Shown here one piece after another: positions 43,828 through 52,900 of a DNA stretch of 64,000 nucleotides (the first letter of the stretch is position 1; every line of letters begins with the position of its first letter). A program made the position numbers and the translations under genes. The notes beneath the pieces were generated by a model. It did not search any database, was not told the DNA's origin, and saw nothing but the letters and a program-made list of their open reading frames with translations. The stretch is from Harryflintia acetispora (GTDB taxonomy: Bacteria; Bacillota; Clostridia; Oscillospirales; Ruminococcaceae), in the NCBI GenBank assembly GCA_004340125.1, contig SLUK01000012.1, positions 42,377 through 106,376 of the forward strand. The letters are read 5' to 3'.

Positions 43828-45675
43828 TTACTTGTTGTCGTCAACCTCTTTGAAGTCGGCGTCCACATAGCCGTCGTCGCCGGTGGAGCCGCCGGGGGCG
43901 GCGCCGCCCATGTCCGGGCCGGGTGCCGCGCCGTCCTGCGGGGCGGACTGCTGGTAAATCTTTTCGCTGACCGCGTAGAAGGCCTTCTGCAGCTCATCCT
44001 GTTTTTGCTTGATCGCCTCGAGGTCGCTGCCCTTGAGCGCTTCCTTGAGCGCGTCGATCTTCGCGTTGATGTCGCTCTTCTCACTGTCGGACATCTTGTC
44101 GCCCAGGTCGGTCACCGTCTTTTCGCACTGGTAGACCATCTGCTCGGCGCCGTTGCGCGTGTCGATCTCCTCGCGGTGCTTCTTGTCCTCCTCGGCATAC
44201 TGCTCGGCCTCGCGCACCGCCTTGTCGATGTCGTCCTTGGACATGTTGGTGGAGGAGGTGATGGTGATGTGCTGCTCCTTGCCGGTGCCCAGGTCCTTGG
44301 CCGAGACGTGGACAATGCCGTTGGCGTCGATGTCGAAGGTCACCTCGATCTGCGGGGTGCCGCGGCGCGCCGGGGCGATTCCGTCGAGGTGGAACATCCC
44401 GAGGGTCTTGTTGTCCCTGGCCATTTCGCGCTCGCCCTGCAGCACATGGACCTCGACCGAGGTCTGGTTGTCCGCGGCGGTGGTGAAGACCTGGCTCTTC
44501 TTGGTCGGGATGGTGGTGTTGCGCTCGATGATCTTGGTGAACACGCCGCCCAGGGTCTCAAGGCCGAGGGAGAGCGGGGTCACGTCGAGCAGCAGCAGGC
44601 CCTTGACGTCGCCGCCGAGCACGCCGCCCTGGATGGCCGCGCCGATGGCCACGCACTCGTCGGGGTTGATCCCCTTGAACGGGTCCTTGCCGGTGATCCC
44701 CTTGACCGCTTCCTGCACGGCCGGGATACGGGAGGAGCCGCCCACCAGGAGGATCTTGTCGAGGTCGCTCGGCGAAATCCCGGCGTCCGAGATGGCCTGC
44801 TTGACCGGGCCCATGGTGGCCTGCACCAGGTCGGCGGTCAGCTCGTTGAACTTCGCCCGGGTGAGGGTGATGTCCAGATGCTTCGGGCCGGAGGCGTCGG
44901 CGGTGATGAAGGGGAGGTTGATGTTGGCGCTGGTCATGCCGGAGAGCTCGATCTTGGCCTTCTCGGCGGCCTCCTTGAGGCGCTGCATGGCCATCTTGTC
45001 GGCCCGCAGGTCGATCCCGTTGGACTTTTTGAATTCGTCCGCGAGGTAGCCGATGACCCGCTCGTCGAAGTCGTCGCCGCCCAGGCGGTTGTTGCCCGCG
45101 GTGGCCAGGACCTCCTGCACGCCGTCGCCCATCTCGATGATCGACACGTCGAAGGTGCCGCCGCCCAGGTCGTAGACCATGATCTTCTGGTCCTGCTCCT
45201 TGTCCACGCCGTAGGCCAGCGCCGCGGCGGTCGGCTCGTTGATGATCCGCTTGACGTCGAGCCCCGCGATCCGGCCGGCGTCCTTGGTCGCCTGGCGCTG
45301 CGCGTCGGTGAAGTAGGCCGGCACGGTGATGACCGCCTCGGTGACCTTTTCTCCGAGGTAGGCCTCCGCGTCGGATTTGAGCTTCTGCAAAATCATCGCG
45401 GAAATTTCCTGCGGGGTGTACTTCTTGCTGTCGATCGAGACCGAGTAGTCCGACCCCATGTGGCGCTTGATGCTCATCACGGTGCGGTCGGGGTTGGTGA
45501 TCGCCTGGCGCTTGGCCACGGTGCCGACCATCCGCTCGCCGTCCTTGGAGAAGGCGACGACGGACGGGGTGGTCCTGGCCCCCTCGGGGTTCGCGATGAC
45601 GACCGGCTCGCCGCCCTCCATGACGGCGACGCAGGAGTTGGTGGTGCCAAGGTCAATGCCTATAATTTTTCCCAT
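43828..45675 (-). CDS. dnaK: Chaperone protein DnaK (Hsp70)
   Basis: A 615-residue Hsp70. ATPase domain starts GKIIGIDLGTTNSCVAV; further signatures are VYDLGGGTFDVSI and ILLVGGSSRIPAVQ. The substrate-binding domain and a lid ending in an Asp/Gly-rich tail follow. ATG 45675 has a TAGGAGG site. It lies between grpE and dnaJ. Confidence 0.97.
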   Translation of the reverse strand: MGKIIGIDLGTTNSCVAVMEGGEPVVIANPEGARTTPSVVAFSKDGERMVGTVAKRQAITNPDRTVMSIKRHMGSDYSVSIDSKKYTPQEISAMILQKLKSDAEAYLGEKVTEAVITVPAYFTDAQRQATKDAGRIAGLDVKRIINEPTAAALAYGVDKEQDQKIMVYDLGGGTFDVSIIEMGDGVQEVLATAGNNRLGGDDFDERVIGYLADEFKKSNGIDLRADKMAMQRLKEAAEKAKIELSGMTSANINLPFITADASGPKHLDITLTRAKFNELTADLVQATMGPVKQAISDAGISPSDLDKILLVGGSSRIPAVQEAVKGITGKDPFKGINPDECVAIGAAIQGGVLGGDVKGLLLLDVTPLSLGLETLGGVFTKIIERNTTIPTKKSQVFTTAADNQTSVEVHVLQGEREMARDNKTLGMFHLDGIAPARRGTPQIEVTFDIDANGIVHVSAKDLGTGKEQHITITSSTNMSKDDIDKAVREAEQYAEEDKKHREEIDTRNGAEQMVYQCEKTVTDLGDKMSDSEKSDINAKIDALKEALKGSDLEAIKQKQDELQKAFYAVSEKIYQQSAPQDGAAPGPDMGGAAPGGSTGDDGYVDADFKEVDDNK

Positions 45676-45728
45676 AATAGTTTCCTCCTAAAAGCATGTA
45701 TCGTTTTATCTTAAATATGGAATCTTAA

Positions 45729-46286
45729 CTAGTTCGCCACGGCGACCATCGCGCAGCGGATGACCCGCTCGCCGATCCGGTAGCCCTTTTGCAGCACCTG
45801 GCTGACGACGTTCTCGCCGAGCGAATCGTCCTCCACATGCATGACCGCGTGATGGAGGTTGGCGTCGAACGCCTCTCCGACCTCCCCGATGGGAACGACC
45901 GACAGTCCCTCGAGCGCCTGGCGCAGCCCGTCCAGGATCATCTCCATCCCCTTCTTGAACTCGGGGTCGGCGCATTCGCAGTCGAGCGCCCGCTCGAAAT
46001 TGTCCACCACCGGCAGGAAGCGCTCGACCGTCGAGGCCACCGCCTGCGGATAGACCGATTCCTTCTCCCGCACCGAGCGCTTGCGGTAGTTGTCGTACTC
46101 GGCGAGGATGCGCAGGTGCTTGTCGTTCAGCTCGTCGTATTGCTTTTGCAGCAGCTCGAGCCCGTTTTGTTCTTCCTGTGCCGGCTGGGCCTCGGTGACA
46201 GGCGCCTCCTGCCCGGCGCCGTCCGGTTTCTGCTTTTCCTCCGCCTGCGCCTGCGGCGCGGCATCGTGCTTTTTCTTCTCAGACAA
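45729..46286 (-). CDS. grpE: Nucleotide exchange factor GrpE
   Basis: A 185-residue GrpE. An acidic/Gln-rich disordered start is followed by the coiled coil (LLQKQYDELNDKHLRILAEY) and the beta domain with VGEAFDANLHHAVMHVED, the family signature. TTG 46286 is the likely start, since the longer open frame runs back into hrcA and its extra residues do not look like GrpE. It drives ADP release from DnaK. Confidence 0.93.
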   Translation of the reverse strand: MSEKKKHDAAPQAQAEEKQKPDGAGQEAPVTEAQPAQEEQNGLELLQKQYDELNDKHLRILAEYDNYRKRSVREKESVYPQAVASTVERFLPVVDNFERALDCECADPEFKKGMEMILDGLRQALEGLSVVPIGEVGEAFDANLHHAVMHVEDDSLGENVVSQVLQKGYRIGERVIRCAMVAVAN

Positions 46287-46330
46287 GTCGGATCCGTCCC
46301 CTTTCGGTATCTGTAAATTGTCGTGTTCCC

Positions 46331-47386
46331 TTATTGCTGGGGCGATGAAGCCTCGCTGCGGTAGGTGTCCGATAGGAGTTTGCCCAGGGTATTTGCGAAA
46401 TACTCCAGATGCGGGATCAGCCTCGGATAGGGCAGGCGCACCGGCCCGATGATCCCGATCGCCCCCGCCGAATCGCTGCCGATCCGGTAGCGCGCCACGA
46501 TCAGCGCGGTGTCGCACAGCTCCTGCTCGCGGTTCTCCTTGCCGATGGCCACCTTGACCCCCGGGGCGAGCGACCCCTGCGGGTAGAGCAGCTCGGTCAC
46601 CCGCTCGCGGCTTTCCAGCAGCGTGAAGAGCTCGCGCGCGGCGGCCTCGAGCTCGTGGTAGGAAAGGAGGTTGGTCTCCCCGCGCCGGTAGAACTGCCCG
46701 TCGTAGATCTCCTTGCACAGCTCGTAGATGGCCGCCAGGAGGGGGGTCAGCAGGCGGGAATATTCGCCCAGCGAAACCGCCACCGAGTTGAGGTAGAGCA
46801 GGGAAATCTCATAGAGGCTTTTCCCACGCAGCATCCCGTTGGCAAAGTTGGTGAAGAAGTCGCAGATGTCCTGCGTCACCCGGAAGCCCACCCGCACGAC
46901 CTTGTTCTTGATCACGCCGTTGTTGGCCATGACCAGGATGACCACGGTGGTCTCGTCCACCTTGATCAGCCCCACCCGCTTGACGTAAACGCTTCTGGCC
47001 GTCATGGTGGCCGACACGGTCGCGCAGCCGGTATACTGGGCCAGCCGCTCGGTTGCATCCTCGATTAGCCGGTCGGGATCGGGGTCGCCCACGTTAAAAA
47101 GGGCGTCCAGCTCGTCGCGCTCGTGCTGGGTGAGGGGGTCACACCGCATGAGGGAGTCGATGTAGACCCGGTAGCCGAGATGGGAGGGGATCCTCCCCGC
47201 CGAGGTGTGCGGCTGTTCGAGCAGCCCCATGTCAAAGAGCGCCGCCATCTCGTTGCGCACCGTGGCGCTCGAAACGTTGATCCCCTCCAGATCACAGATG
47301 CTCTTGCTCCCGACGGGCTCCCCCGTCTGGATATACTGGCTCACGATAGCAGCCAGAATCCGCCCTTTTCTCGCGTCGAGTCCCAC
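46331..47386 (-). CDS. hrcA: Heat-inducible transcription repressor HrcA
   Basis: A 351-residue repressor. N-terminal winged helix with GSKSICDLEGINVSSATVRN and GLLEQPHTSAGRIPSHLGYR, then GAF-like and inserted dimerisation domains. GTG 47386 follows GAGGTGATAGCA and gives the standard start GLDARKGRILAAIV. It binds the CIRCE element just upstream and is stabilised by GroEL in known systems. Confidence 0.95.
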   Translation of the reverse strand: MGLDARKGRILAAIVSQYIQTGEPVGSKSICDLEGINVSSATVRNEMAALFDMGLLEQPHTSAGRIPSHLGYRVYIDSLMRCDPLTQHERDELDALFNVGDPDPDRLIEDATERLAQYTGCATVSATMTARSVYVKRVGLIKVDETTVVILVMANNGVIKNKVVRVGFRVTQDICDFFTNFANGMLRGKSLYEISLLYLNSVAVSLGEYSRLLTPLLAAIYELCKEIYDGQFYRRGETNLLSYHELEAAARELFTLLESRERVTELLYPQGSLAPGVKVAIGKENREQELCDTALIVARYRIGSDSAGAIGIIGPVRLPYPRLIPHLEYFANTLGKLLSDTYRSEASSPQQ

Positions 47387-47408
47387 TGCTATCACCTCGC
47401 TTGCTGTA

Positions 47409-47435
47409 TTAGCACTCAATATATTCGAGTGCTAA
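47409..47435. promoter_or_regulatory. CIRCE operator of the heat-shock operon
   Basis: TTAGCACTC-N9-GAGTGCTAA, a perfect match to the CIRCE consensus bound by HrcA. It lies immediately downstream of the promoter on the minus strand. Confidence 0.97.
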
Positions 47436-47439
47436 ATAT

Positions 47440-47468
47440 AATGTATCACGGAAAAAACAAGAAGTCAA
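47440..47468 (-). promoter_or_regulatory. Promoter of the hrcA-grpE-dnaK-dnaJ operon
   Basis: On the minus strand TTGACT (47468-47463), 17 nt, TACATT (47445-47440), followed at once by CIRCE. Confidence 0.8.
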
Positions 47469-47592
47469 TAGGATTCATAATTTATTTACAGTTATTTTCA
47501 TCCGTCCCTGGCTTCTGAAAAGGAAAGGGCTTTTTTGCAAAGCGCAATTTGCAGCCGCGCGCCGTACGCGGGCGGCGCGCTCACGCTTGTGC

Positions 47593-47612
47593 ACGCTCAC
47601 ATTTGTGAGCGT
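47593..47612. promoter_or_regulatory. 20-bp palindrome upstream of the collagen-like gene
   Basis: ACGCTCACA-TT-TGTGAGCGT has perfect 9-bp arms and is followed by TATACATATAAT. It could be an operator next to a promoter or a leader hairpin. Confidence 0.5.
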
Positions 47613-47636
47613 ATACATATAATAAAAGGAGGGAAC

Positions 47637-47675
47637 ATGTCTCTCAATTATTCCCCATGGAGGTTTAAAAATTGA
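47637..47675 (+). CDS. 12-residue leader peptide overlapping the collagen-like gene
   Basis: ATG 47637 follows a strong AAGGAGGG and opens a 12-codon frame (MSLNYSPWRFKN) whose TGA overlaps the TTG start of the next gene (TTGA). The GGAGG for the next gene is encoded inside it. This arrangement suggests translational coupling or a regulatory uORF. It is too short for homology evidence. Confidence 0.4.
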   Translation: MSLNYSPWRFKN

Positions 47676-48376
47676 ACATCTATTCATGCAATTCGGGGCA
47701 GGACCCCTGCTGCTGTTGTCCGGTTCCCTGTCCGGTACCGGGCCCGACCGGCCCCACTGGTCCCACAGGCCCTGCCGGAGGCCCGACCGGCCCCACCGGA
47801 GCCACCGGTGCGACTGGCGCGACCGGAGCGGCTGAAACGATCACCGTCCGCCAGACCACCACCGCCGAGCCTGGGACGCCCGCCCAGGTGAGCGATGTGA
47901 GCGGCGGACCGAACCATATTCTCGATTTTGTCATTCCCCGCGGCGCGACCGGCTCCACGGGCGCTGCAGGGCCCACCGGCTCAACCGGCTCGACCGGGGC
48001 TACAGGCGTCACCGGCCCTGCTGGAACCACTGGATCGACCGGCGCCACCGGCGCGACCGGAGGCACTGGTGCGACGGGAGCTACCGGACCTGCCGGTCCT
48101 GCCGGGACAACTGGCGCGACCGGCAATGCGGAGACGGTCAATGTGCGTTATACCACCACCGCCGAGCCGGGCTATGCGGCCCAGGTCAATGACGTGACCG
48201 GAGGGCCGGATCATGTGCTCGACTTCATCATCCCCCGCGGCGCGACAGGAGCTGACGGCGTAGCTGGGCCCACCGGCCCCACTGGGGCGACCGGGCCCAC
48301 GGGAGCTACTGGTTCTGCTGGCGCCACCGGCGCGACAGAGCCATGTATAATAGGAAAACGCCTAAAACCCTCATAA
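47672..48376 (+). CDS. Collagen-like Gly-X-Y repeat protein, probably truncated
   Basis: A 234-residue protein. After a Cys-rich start (DPCCCCPVPCPVPG) come Gly-X-Thr/Pro-X triplets interrupted twice by a 40-residue spacer: AETITVRQTTTAEPG...LDFVIPRGATG and AETVNVRYTTTAEPG...LDFIIPRGATG. Such proteins occur on spores and surfaces of Firmicutes and usually end in a globular trimerising domain. Here the repeat stops abruptly with TEPCIIGKRLKPS, entering AT-rich DNA, so the C-terminal domain seems lost. TTG 47672 follows GGAGG. Confidence 0.75.
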   Translation: MNIYSCNSGQDPCCCCPVPCPVPGPTGPTGPTGPAGGPTGPTGATGATGATGAAETITVRQTTTAEPGTPAQVSDVSGGPNHILDFVIPRGATGSTGAAGPTGSTGSTGATGVTGPAGTTGSTGATGATGGTGATGATGPAGPAGTTGATGNAETVNVRYTTTAEPGYAAQVNDVTGGPDHVLDFIIPRGATGADGVAGPTGPTGATGPTGATGSAGATGATEPCIIGKRLKPS

Positions 48377-48427
48377 ATACTGAGTTTCAATCAAATACAC
48401 AAAAGACAAAGTAGCCATATTTCCGAA

Positions 48428-48473
48428 AAAACGCTGTTTAGATGGGACAAGCTTCTACCAAACGGCGTTTTTT
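48428..48473 (+). terminator. Terminator downstream of the collagen-like gene
   Basis: AAAACGCTGTTT pairs (one wobble) with AAACGGCGTTTT, followed by TT. The rest of 48377-48740 is AT-rich with no recognisable gene. Confidence 0.65.
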
Positions 48474-48740
48474 ATATTGTGAAAAAAAGAGGGATGATGG
48501 CGAATGATTGTAGAAACGGGGTTCCGTCGTAAATTATAGCGAATCGACTTGAAATATGTTTCATTGTGAGAGGCGTTTTAGAAAAAAATATTATGCTGGC
48601 ACCTAAAGGATGATAAAAAGAATCTTATCTCCCCTATTTAATTGAATTTGTGTGATAAATTAGCGTTCGACAGACAATAAATGGAGATTCCAATCAAAGG
48701 GTGAAGCAGTGTATTGATACAAAATGAAGGAGGTACATGA

Positions 48741-49898
48741 TTGGAAAGACCTAGTTGCCTACATATTCCAACGCACTACGAAGACGAGCGCGCCCAGATC
48801 ATGTGGGGGCCAGTGGAAGGAGCAAACTGCTACCAGCTCGACTGCGTGTACGACGAGTCTTTTGAACGCGCCTCGACCGGACGTTCTTGGGCGGCACTGA
48901 AGGCCGCCGAGCAAAACTGGACGCAGTTCGAGGGCCGGCAGCTCGGCTGGGAGAGCTTCGAAGCGCTGTCCGCCCAGGGCCTGATGTGGCGAAATATCGC
49001 GTTCGAGGACCTGGATTGGGCCCAGTTTGAAGGAAGCGATCATACCTGGGGGGAACTGACCACCCTGCCGGTGCGCTTTACCGTCTATGAGGGCGGCGGC
49101 ACGCCGGCCTACCCGCCCGACCTCGGGCAGAGCTGGGAAATGCTCCACGCCTCGGGATATCCCTGGGGCGTGCTGGACAACAGCGGACACTCCTGGGGAG
49201 AGATCGAGCTTCTGTTCCATAACGGCCCCACTTGGCGGGACGCACAGGGCTATGACCTGGCCTGGAGCGGGGTTGAGAGCAGCAACCTGACCTGGGGAGA
49301 GATCGGGGAGCTGATGAAGAACGGGCTGACTTGGGAGGGGATGAACGCCCGGCAGTTGGACTGGGCCGGGGTGGAGGCGAAGGAACTGGATTGGAGCGGC
49401 CTTGCGCAGCTGCCGCCGGACCACAACGAGCACCCCTCCTGTATGGTCGACGTCCTTCCCTATGCAAGCGAAGCGACCTACCGTGTCCGTACGACCAACG
49501 AGACGGCGTGTTCGGAGTATTTAACCTCGTCCCCGGTACCGATTTTGCCGCTGTTCTACCGGGAGGATGAGATTACGCTGGAGGTCATCGCAGGCCGGGA
49601 GTACCAGTTCCAGCTGAGCGCCTGGGAAATCCAGGAGTTCTGGGACCTCGTGATGACACTGAAATACCAGTCGCACATGCTGCGCCTGGAGCAGTTCAGG
49701 ACCGAGCTCCCCGCCTCGAAAGCTGATGATCACGGCGCCGATCCGGTGTCTAACGTGGGGAAGGTCTACAAGGGCGAGGGTGAGGTTCAGTTCATCTGTA
49801 CCAAGCCGATGCGCGCGGCGAAACAGTGGAGCGGTCCCGTCGTGCTGGTAAGCTTCACGGCGCTGGGAACGGGTACCACAAGCCTGACGCTGCACTGA
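48741..49898 (+). CDS. Periodic tryptophan-repeat protein upstream of RHS (FN3-like and cohesin-like ends)
   Basis: A 385-residue protein, not recognised as a whole. Trp recurs at 50, 60, 70, 83, 93, 103 and again at 132, 142, 152, 165, 175, 185, 198, 208, 218: spacing 10-10-13, a 33-residue super-repeat. It seems inserted into an FN3-like fold, whose first half is IMWGPVEGANCYQLDCVYD (about 20-38) and second half is YRVRTTNETACSEYLTS (about 247-263). The end (GPVVLVSFTALGTGTTSLTL) resembles a cohesin-type strand pair. No signal peptide. TTG 48741 follows AAGGAGG. It sits 15 bases before the RHS gene and is likely its cotranscribed partner. Confidence 0.6.
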   Translation: MERPSCLHIPTHYEDERAQIMWGPVEGANCYQLDCVYDESFERASTGRSWAALKAAEQNWTQFEGRQLGWESFEALSAQGLMWRNIAFEDLDWAQFEGSDHTWGELTTLPVRFTVYEGGGTPAYPPDLGQSWEMLHASGYPWGVLDNSGHSWGEIELLFHNGPTWRDAQGYDLAWSGVESSNLTWGEIGELMKNGLTWEGMNARQLDWAGVEAKELDWSGLAQLPPDHNEHPSCMVDVLPYASEATYRVRTTNETACSEYLTSSPVPILPLFYREDEITLEVIAGREYQFQLSAWEIQEFWDLVMTLKYQSHMLRLEQFRTELPASKADDHGADPVSNVGKVYKGEGEVQFICTKPMRAAKQWSGPVVLVSFTALGTGTTSLTLH

Positions 49899-49913
49899 GA
49901 AAGGAAGGTAGCA

Positions 49914-52900
49914 ATGGAAAACAAACAGGAGAAAAACGAGATGGAAGTCCGGTTGCCTTTAGGTGACGAGAGCAAGCTGGCAGCTGCAGGCCTTGCGCGC
50001 GGCGCGATCACCCGCGGCGAAATCACACAGCCGGGCGGAGGCGGTTCGAGCTCCCAGGAAGACCAGCAGGAACCGCAGAAATATCCGCTGTCCCCCTTTT
50101 CGCTGAACCGGGATGAGACGGAGCACATCGGGCTGGGGAGCGGGAACCTGAACCTGACGGTCACCGACTTTGTACTGCCCGGAAAAAACGGATTTGATCT
50201 GAAGCTCACCCGCACCTACAATTCCATGATGGCCAATGTGACTGATCTGACGATTAAATTTGAAAGTGTGGAGCGGTACACCTGGAGCCTGAAATTTAAG
50301 TTCAAGGGCGAGGACGATAGAACCGGGGAAATGGACACCTACTCCGTATCGGCAAAGGATCCCACAGTCGGCTACGCCAGCGAGCAGGATGCCGCGGACG
50401 CCGCCGAGGAGTGGATCCGGGAGAATAATTTTAGGGAAAGCAACGTCGTTGAAGTAGAGGTCAATGGCCGGAGAAGAGAGGTTATCGTGCGCTCCGCGCT
50501 GAAGGACAAGGAAATAAACACCTCCCGAAAGACTTCCAGCATCCCCGTTTCCGACCTGCGTCCCAACGATTATCTGACCGATACCTATCGTTTGGGCTTA
50601 GGATGGGGATTCGACTTTCCTTCCATCGAGTCGGTAAAGGAAGCGGTCAAAAAGAACCGTGTAAAGTACTACTACTATTTTCATTCGGGAGACGGCGGCG
50701 TCTACCCTTTTAAGCCGGATGAACTGTTTTCCACCCGCAAGGCGATGGCGCTCAAAGGACATGAGCTGGGCGATTTTACGCTGTATCAAGAGGCTGCCCG
50801 CACCTTTTCCGTCGAATACAAGGATGGCAGGAAGGCGTATTTTGAGGGTACGCAGCTGTCCTCCATGGTGGATCGTTTCGGCAACAGGATTTCCTTTGAC
50901 TTCCAGGACAGCGGCATGACCATTACCGACACCATGGGCAGAAAGCTCACTCTACAAAAGGGGAACATCACCGACGGCTACACCTTGACCTGGACCCTGC
51001 CGGACAAGAGCACCATCGTGTATACGGTGAAAACCACCACCAAGGCGGGCCAGACCTTCCCGGTGCTCGCCAGCGTAAAGGACCAGGCCGGGCGGGTCAC
51101 CAGCTATACCTACGCCAACTATCCCACGAATCTGGGAAATGAATACAAAAAGGGATACCTGCACAAAAGCATATACAGCAACACCGACCTGGACGCAGGG
51201 GTGGACATTTATTACCACCCGCTGACAGATGTCACCTATCCCACCGGCGCCAAGAGCCGGTATGTCTATGAATTTCTCGATGGCCGGGACCGTTATGCGC
51301 CGGAAGGCTCCAACGCAACGGGGATCGACGGCATGCTCCTGCTGCGCCAGCGGATGGACTATGAAAGCAGCCAGCAAAAAAATCTCGAACTGTACCAATA
51401 TGGGGTCACTTTCGATACGGACCAAAACGAAGTCCCGCTGTATATCTCCAGCGCGACGATGACAGCGGGCGAGCGCACCGACAAATATTTCTTCGAGGTC
51501 TACAGCGCTCCCGCCACCAGGCAGGAAACCTTTCTCAGCGGCTCCCAGACCAAGCTGTACGAAAGAATCATCGACAAGGCCGATCTCTTTCGAAAATCGC
51601 TTCCCCAAAAGCAAACTGAAAAGTGGTACCAGGGCGGCAACGTCCTGACGCGCGTAAACCAATGGGACTACGAGCCGACGGGAGACGTGAAGAGTGAGAC
51701 CCGCCCCCTTGCGGGCACGACCACCATCACCTACGACCCGACCTACTACCTGATGACCGCTAAGGAGTACAAAAAGGACGGGAACACCACCATCCGGGAG
51801 GAATATACCCTCAGCGCGGACAAAAAGCAGGTCACCATGAAAAAGGTGTTCGAGAAGTCCGGCAGCGGGGCCTTCGCGCTCAAGGAGGCCACCCAGTACC
51901 AGTACGACGGCAGCCACAACCTCACGCTGGAGCGGCAGTACCTCAATCTGAACCTCGCCGCCTCAGCGGGGGACCGGGTGACGCGGTACTCCTACCACAG
52001 CAACGGAGTCTACCTTACCAAAAAGTGGGTTGCCGGCCTCAAGGACGCCTGGGGCGCCGCCCAAAAGGACGTTTCGGAGAGCTATGAGTATGACGCCTGC
52101 GGCCGGGTGACAGTCAAGATCGACGGCGAGGGCCGTCAGACCCGCTACCAATACGACGGCCTGGGACGGGTCGTGCAAGAGACCCGCCCAAGCGGATATC
52201 AAAGGCGCACCGGCTATCTGGACGCGCAAAACCGCCTGATCGAGACCGATGAGCTGGGACACCAAAAGCGCTACGACTATACCCCTCTGGGCAAGATCGC
52301 GGCGGTGTATACCCTCTCCCCCGATGTGCTCCAGGCCTCCTATGCCTACGACAACAGGGACCGCCTGATCACCGAAAGCGCCTACAGCACCGCGGGAACG
52401 GCGACCACCAGCTACCGCTACGACCACTACGACCGGGTGCTGGAAAAGAAGATCACCGGCCCGGGGCTGCCCGAATACAAGGAGATCTACTCCTACCACG
52501 ACGCCTACCAGAACGCTTACAGCATGGAGAGCAAGACCGTGGCGGGGGCCGGCGCCTCCTCCCCCGATGTGACCAGCGTGACACTTCGCGACGTGCTGGG
52601 GCGCGTGGTGGAGGAGAAGACAGGGAGCAGCGCCGTGCGCTACGGCTACGACTTCCTGGACAACAAGATCTGGCAGACTGACCCGCGCGACGGCGTGCAG
52701 ACGGCCTGGTGGAGCTATGACTGGGCCGGGCGGGTGCTCACTGAAACGCGACAGGAGCCCTCGAAGAAGGTGGTTGCCAGAACCGTCTACGACGCGCTGG
52801 GACAGAAGAAGAGCTTCACCGACTTTCGGGGGAACCCGACAAGCTACACCTACGACCTGGCCGGCCGGCTGCTTGAGCAGGTGGCAAAGCTTTCGGACGG

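Noticed and set aside
43804..45714. 636-codon plus-strand frame opposite dnaK
   Set aside because: Well-known antisense shadow of dnaK in GC-rich genomes; the DnaK frame carries all family motifs.
46287..46718. N-terminal extension of the grpE frame into hrcA
   Set aside because: The added residues are an out-of-frame reading of hrcA and do not resemble GrpE; TTG 46286 gives normal length.
47700..48340. CRISPR-like regular repetition
   Set aside because: The periodicity is 9-18 bp codon-level repetition of Gly-X-Y triplets in a coding frame, not repeats with unique spacers.
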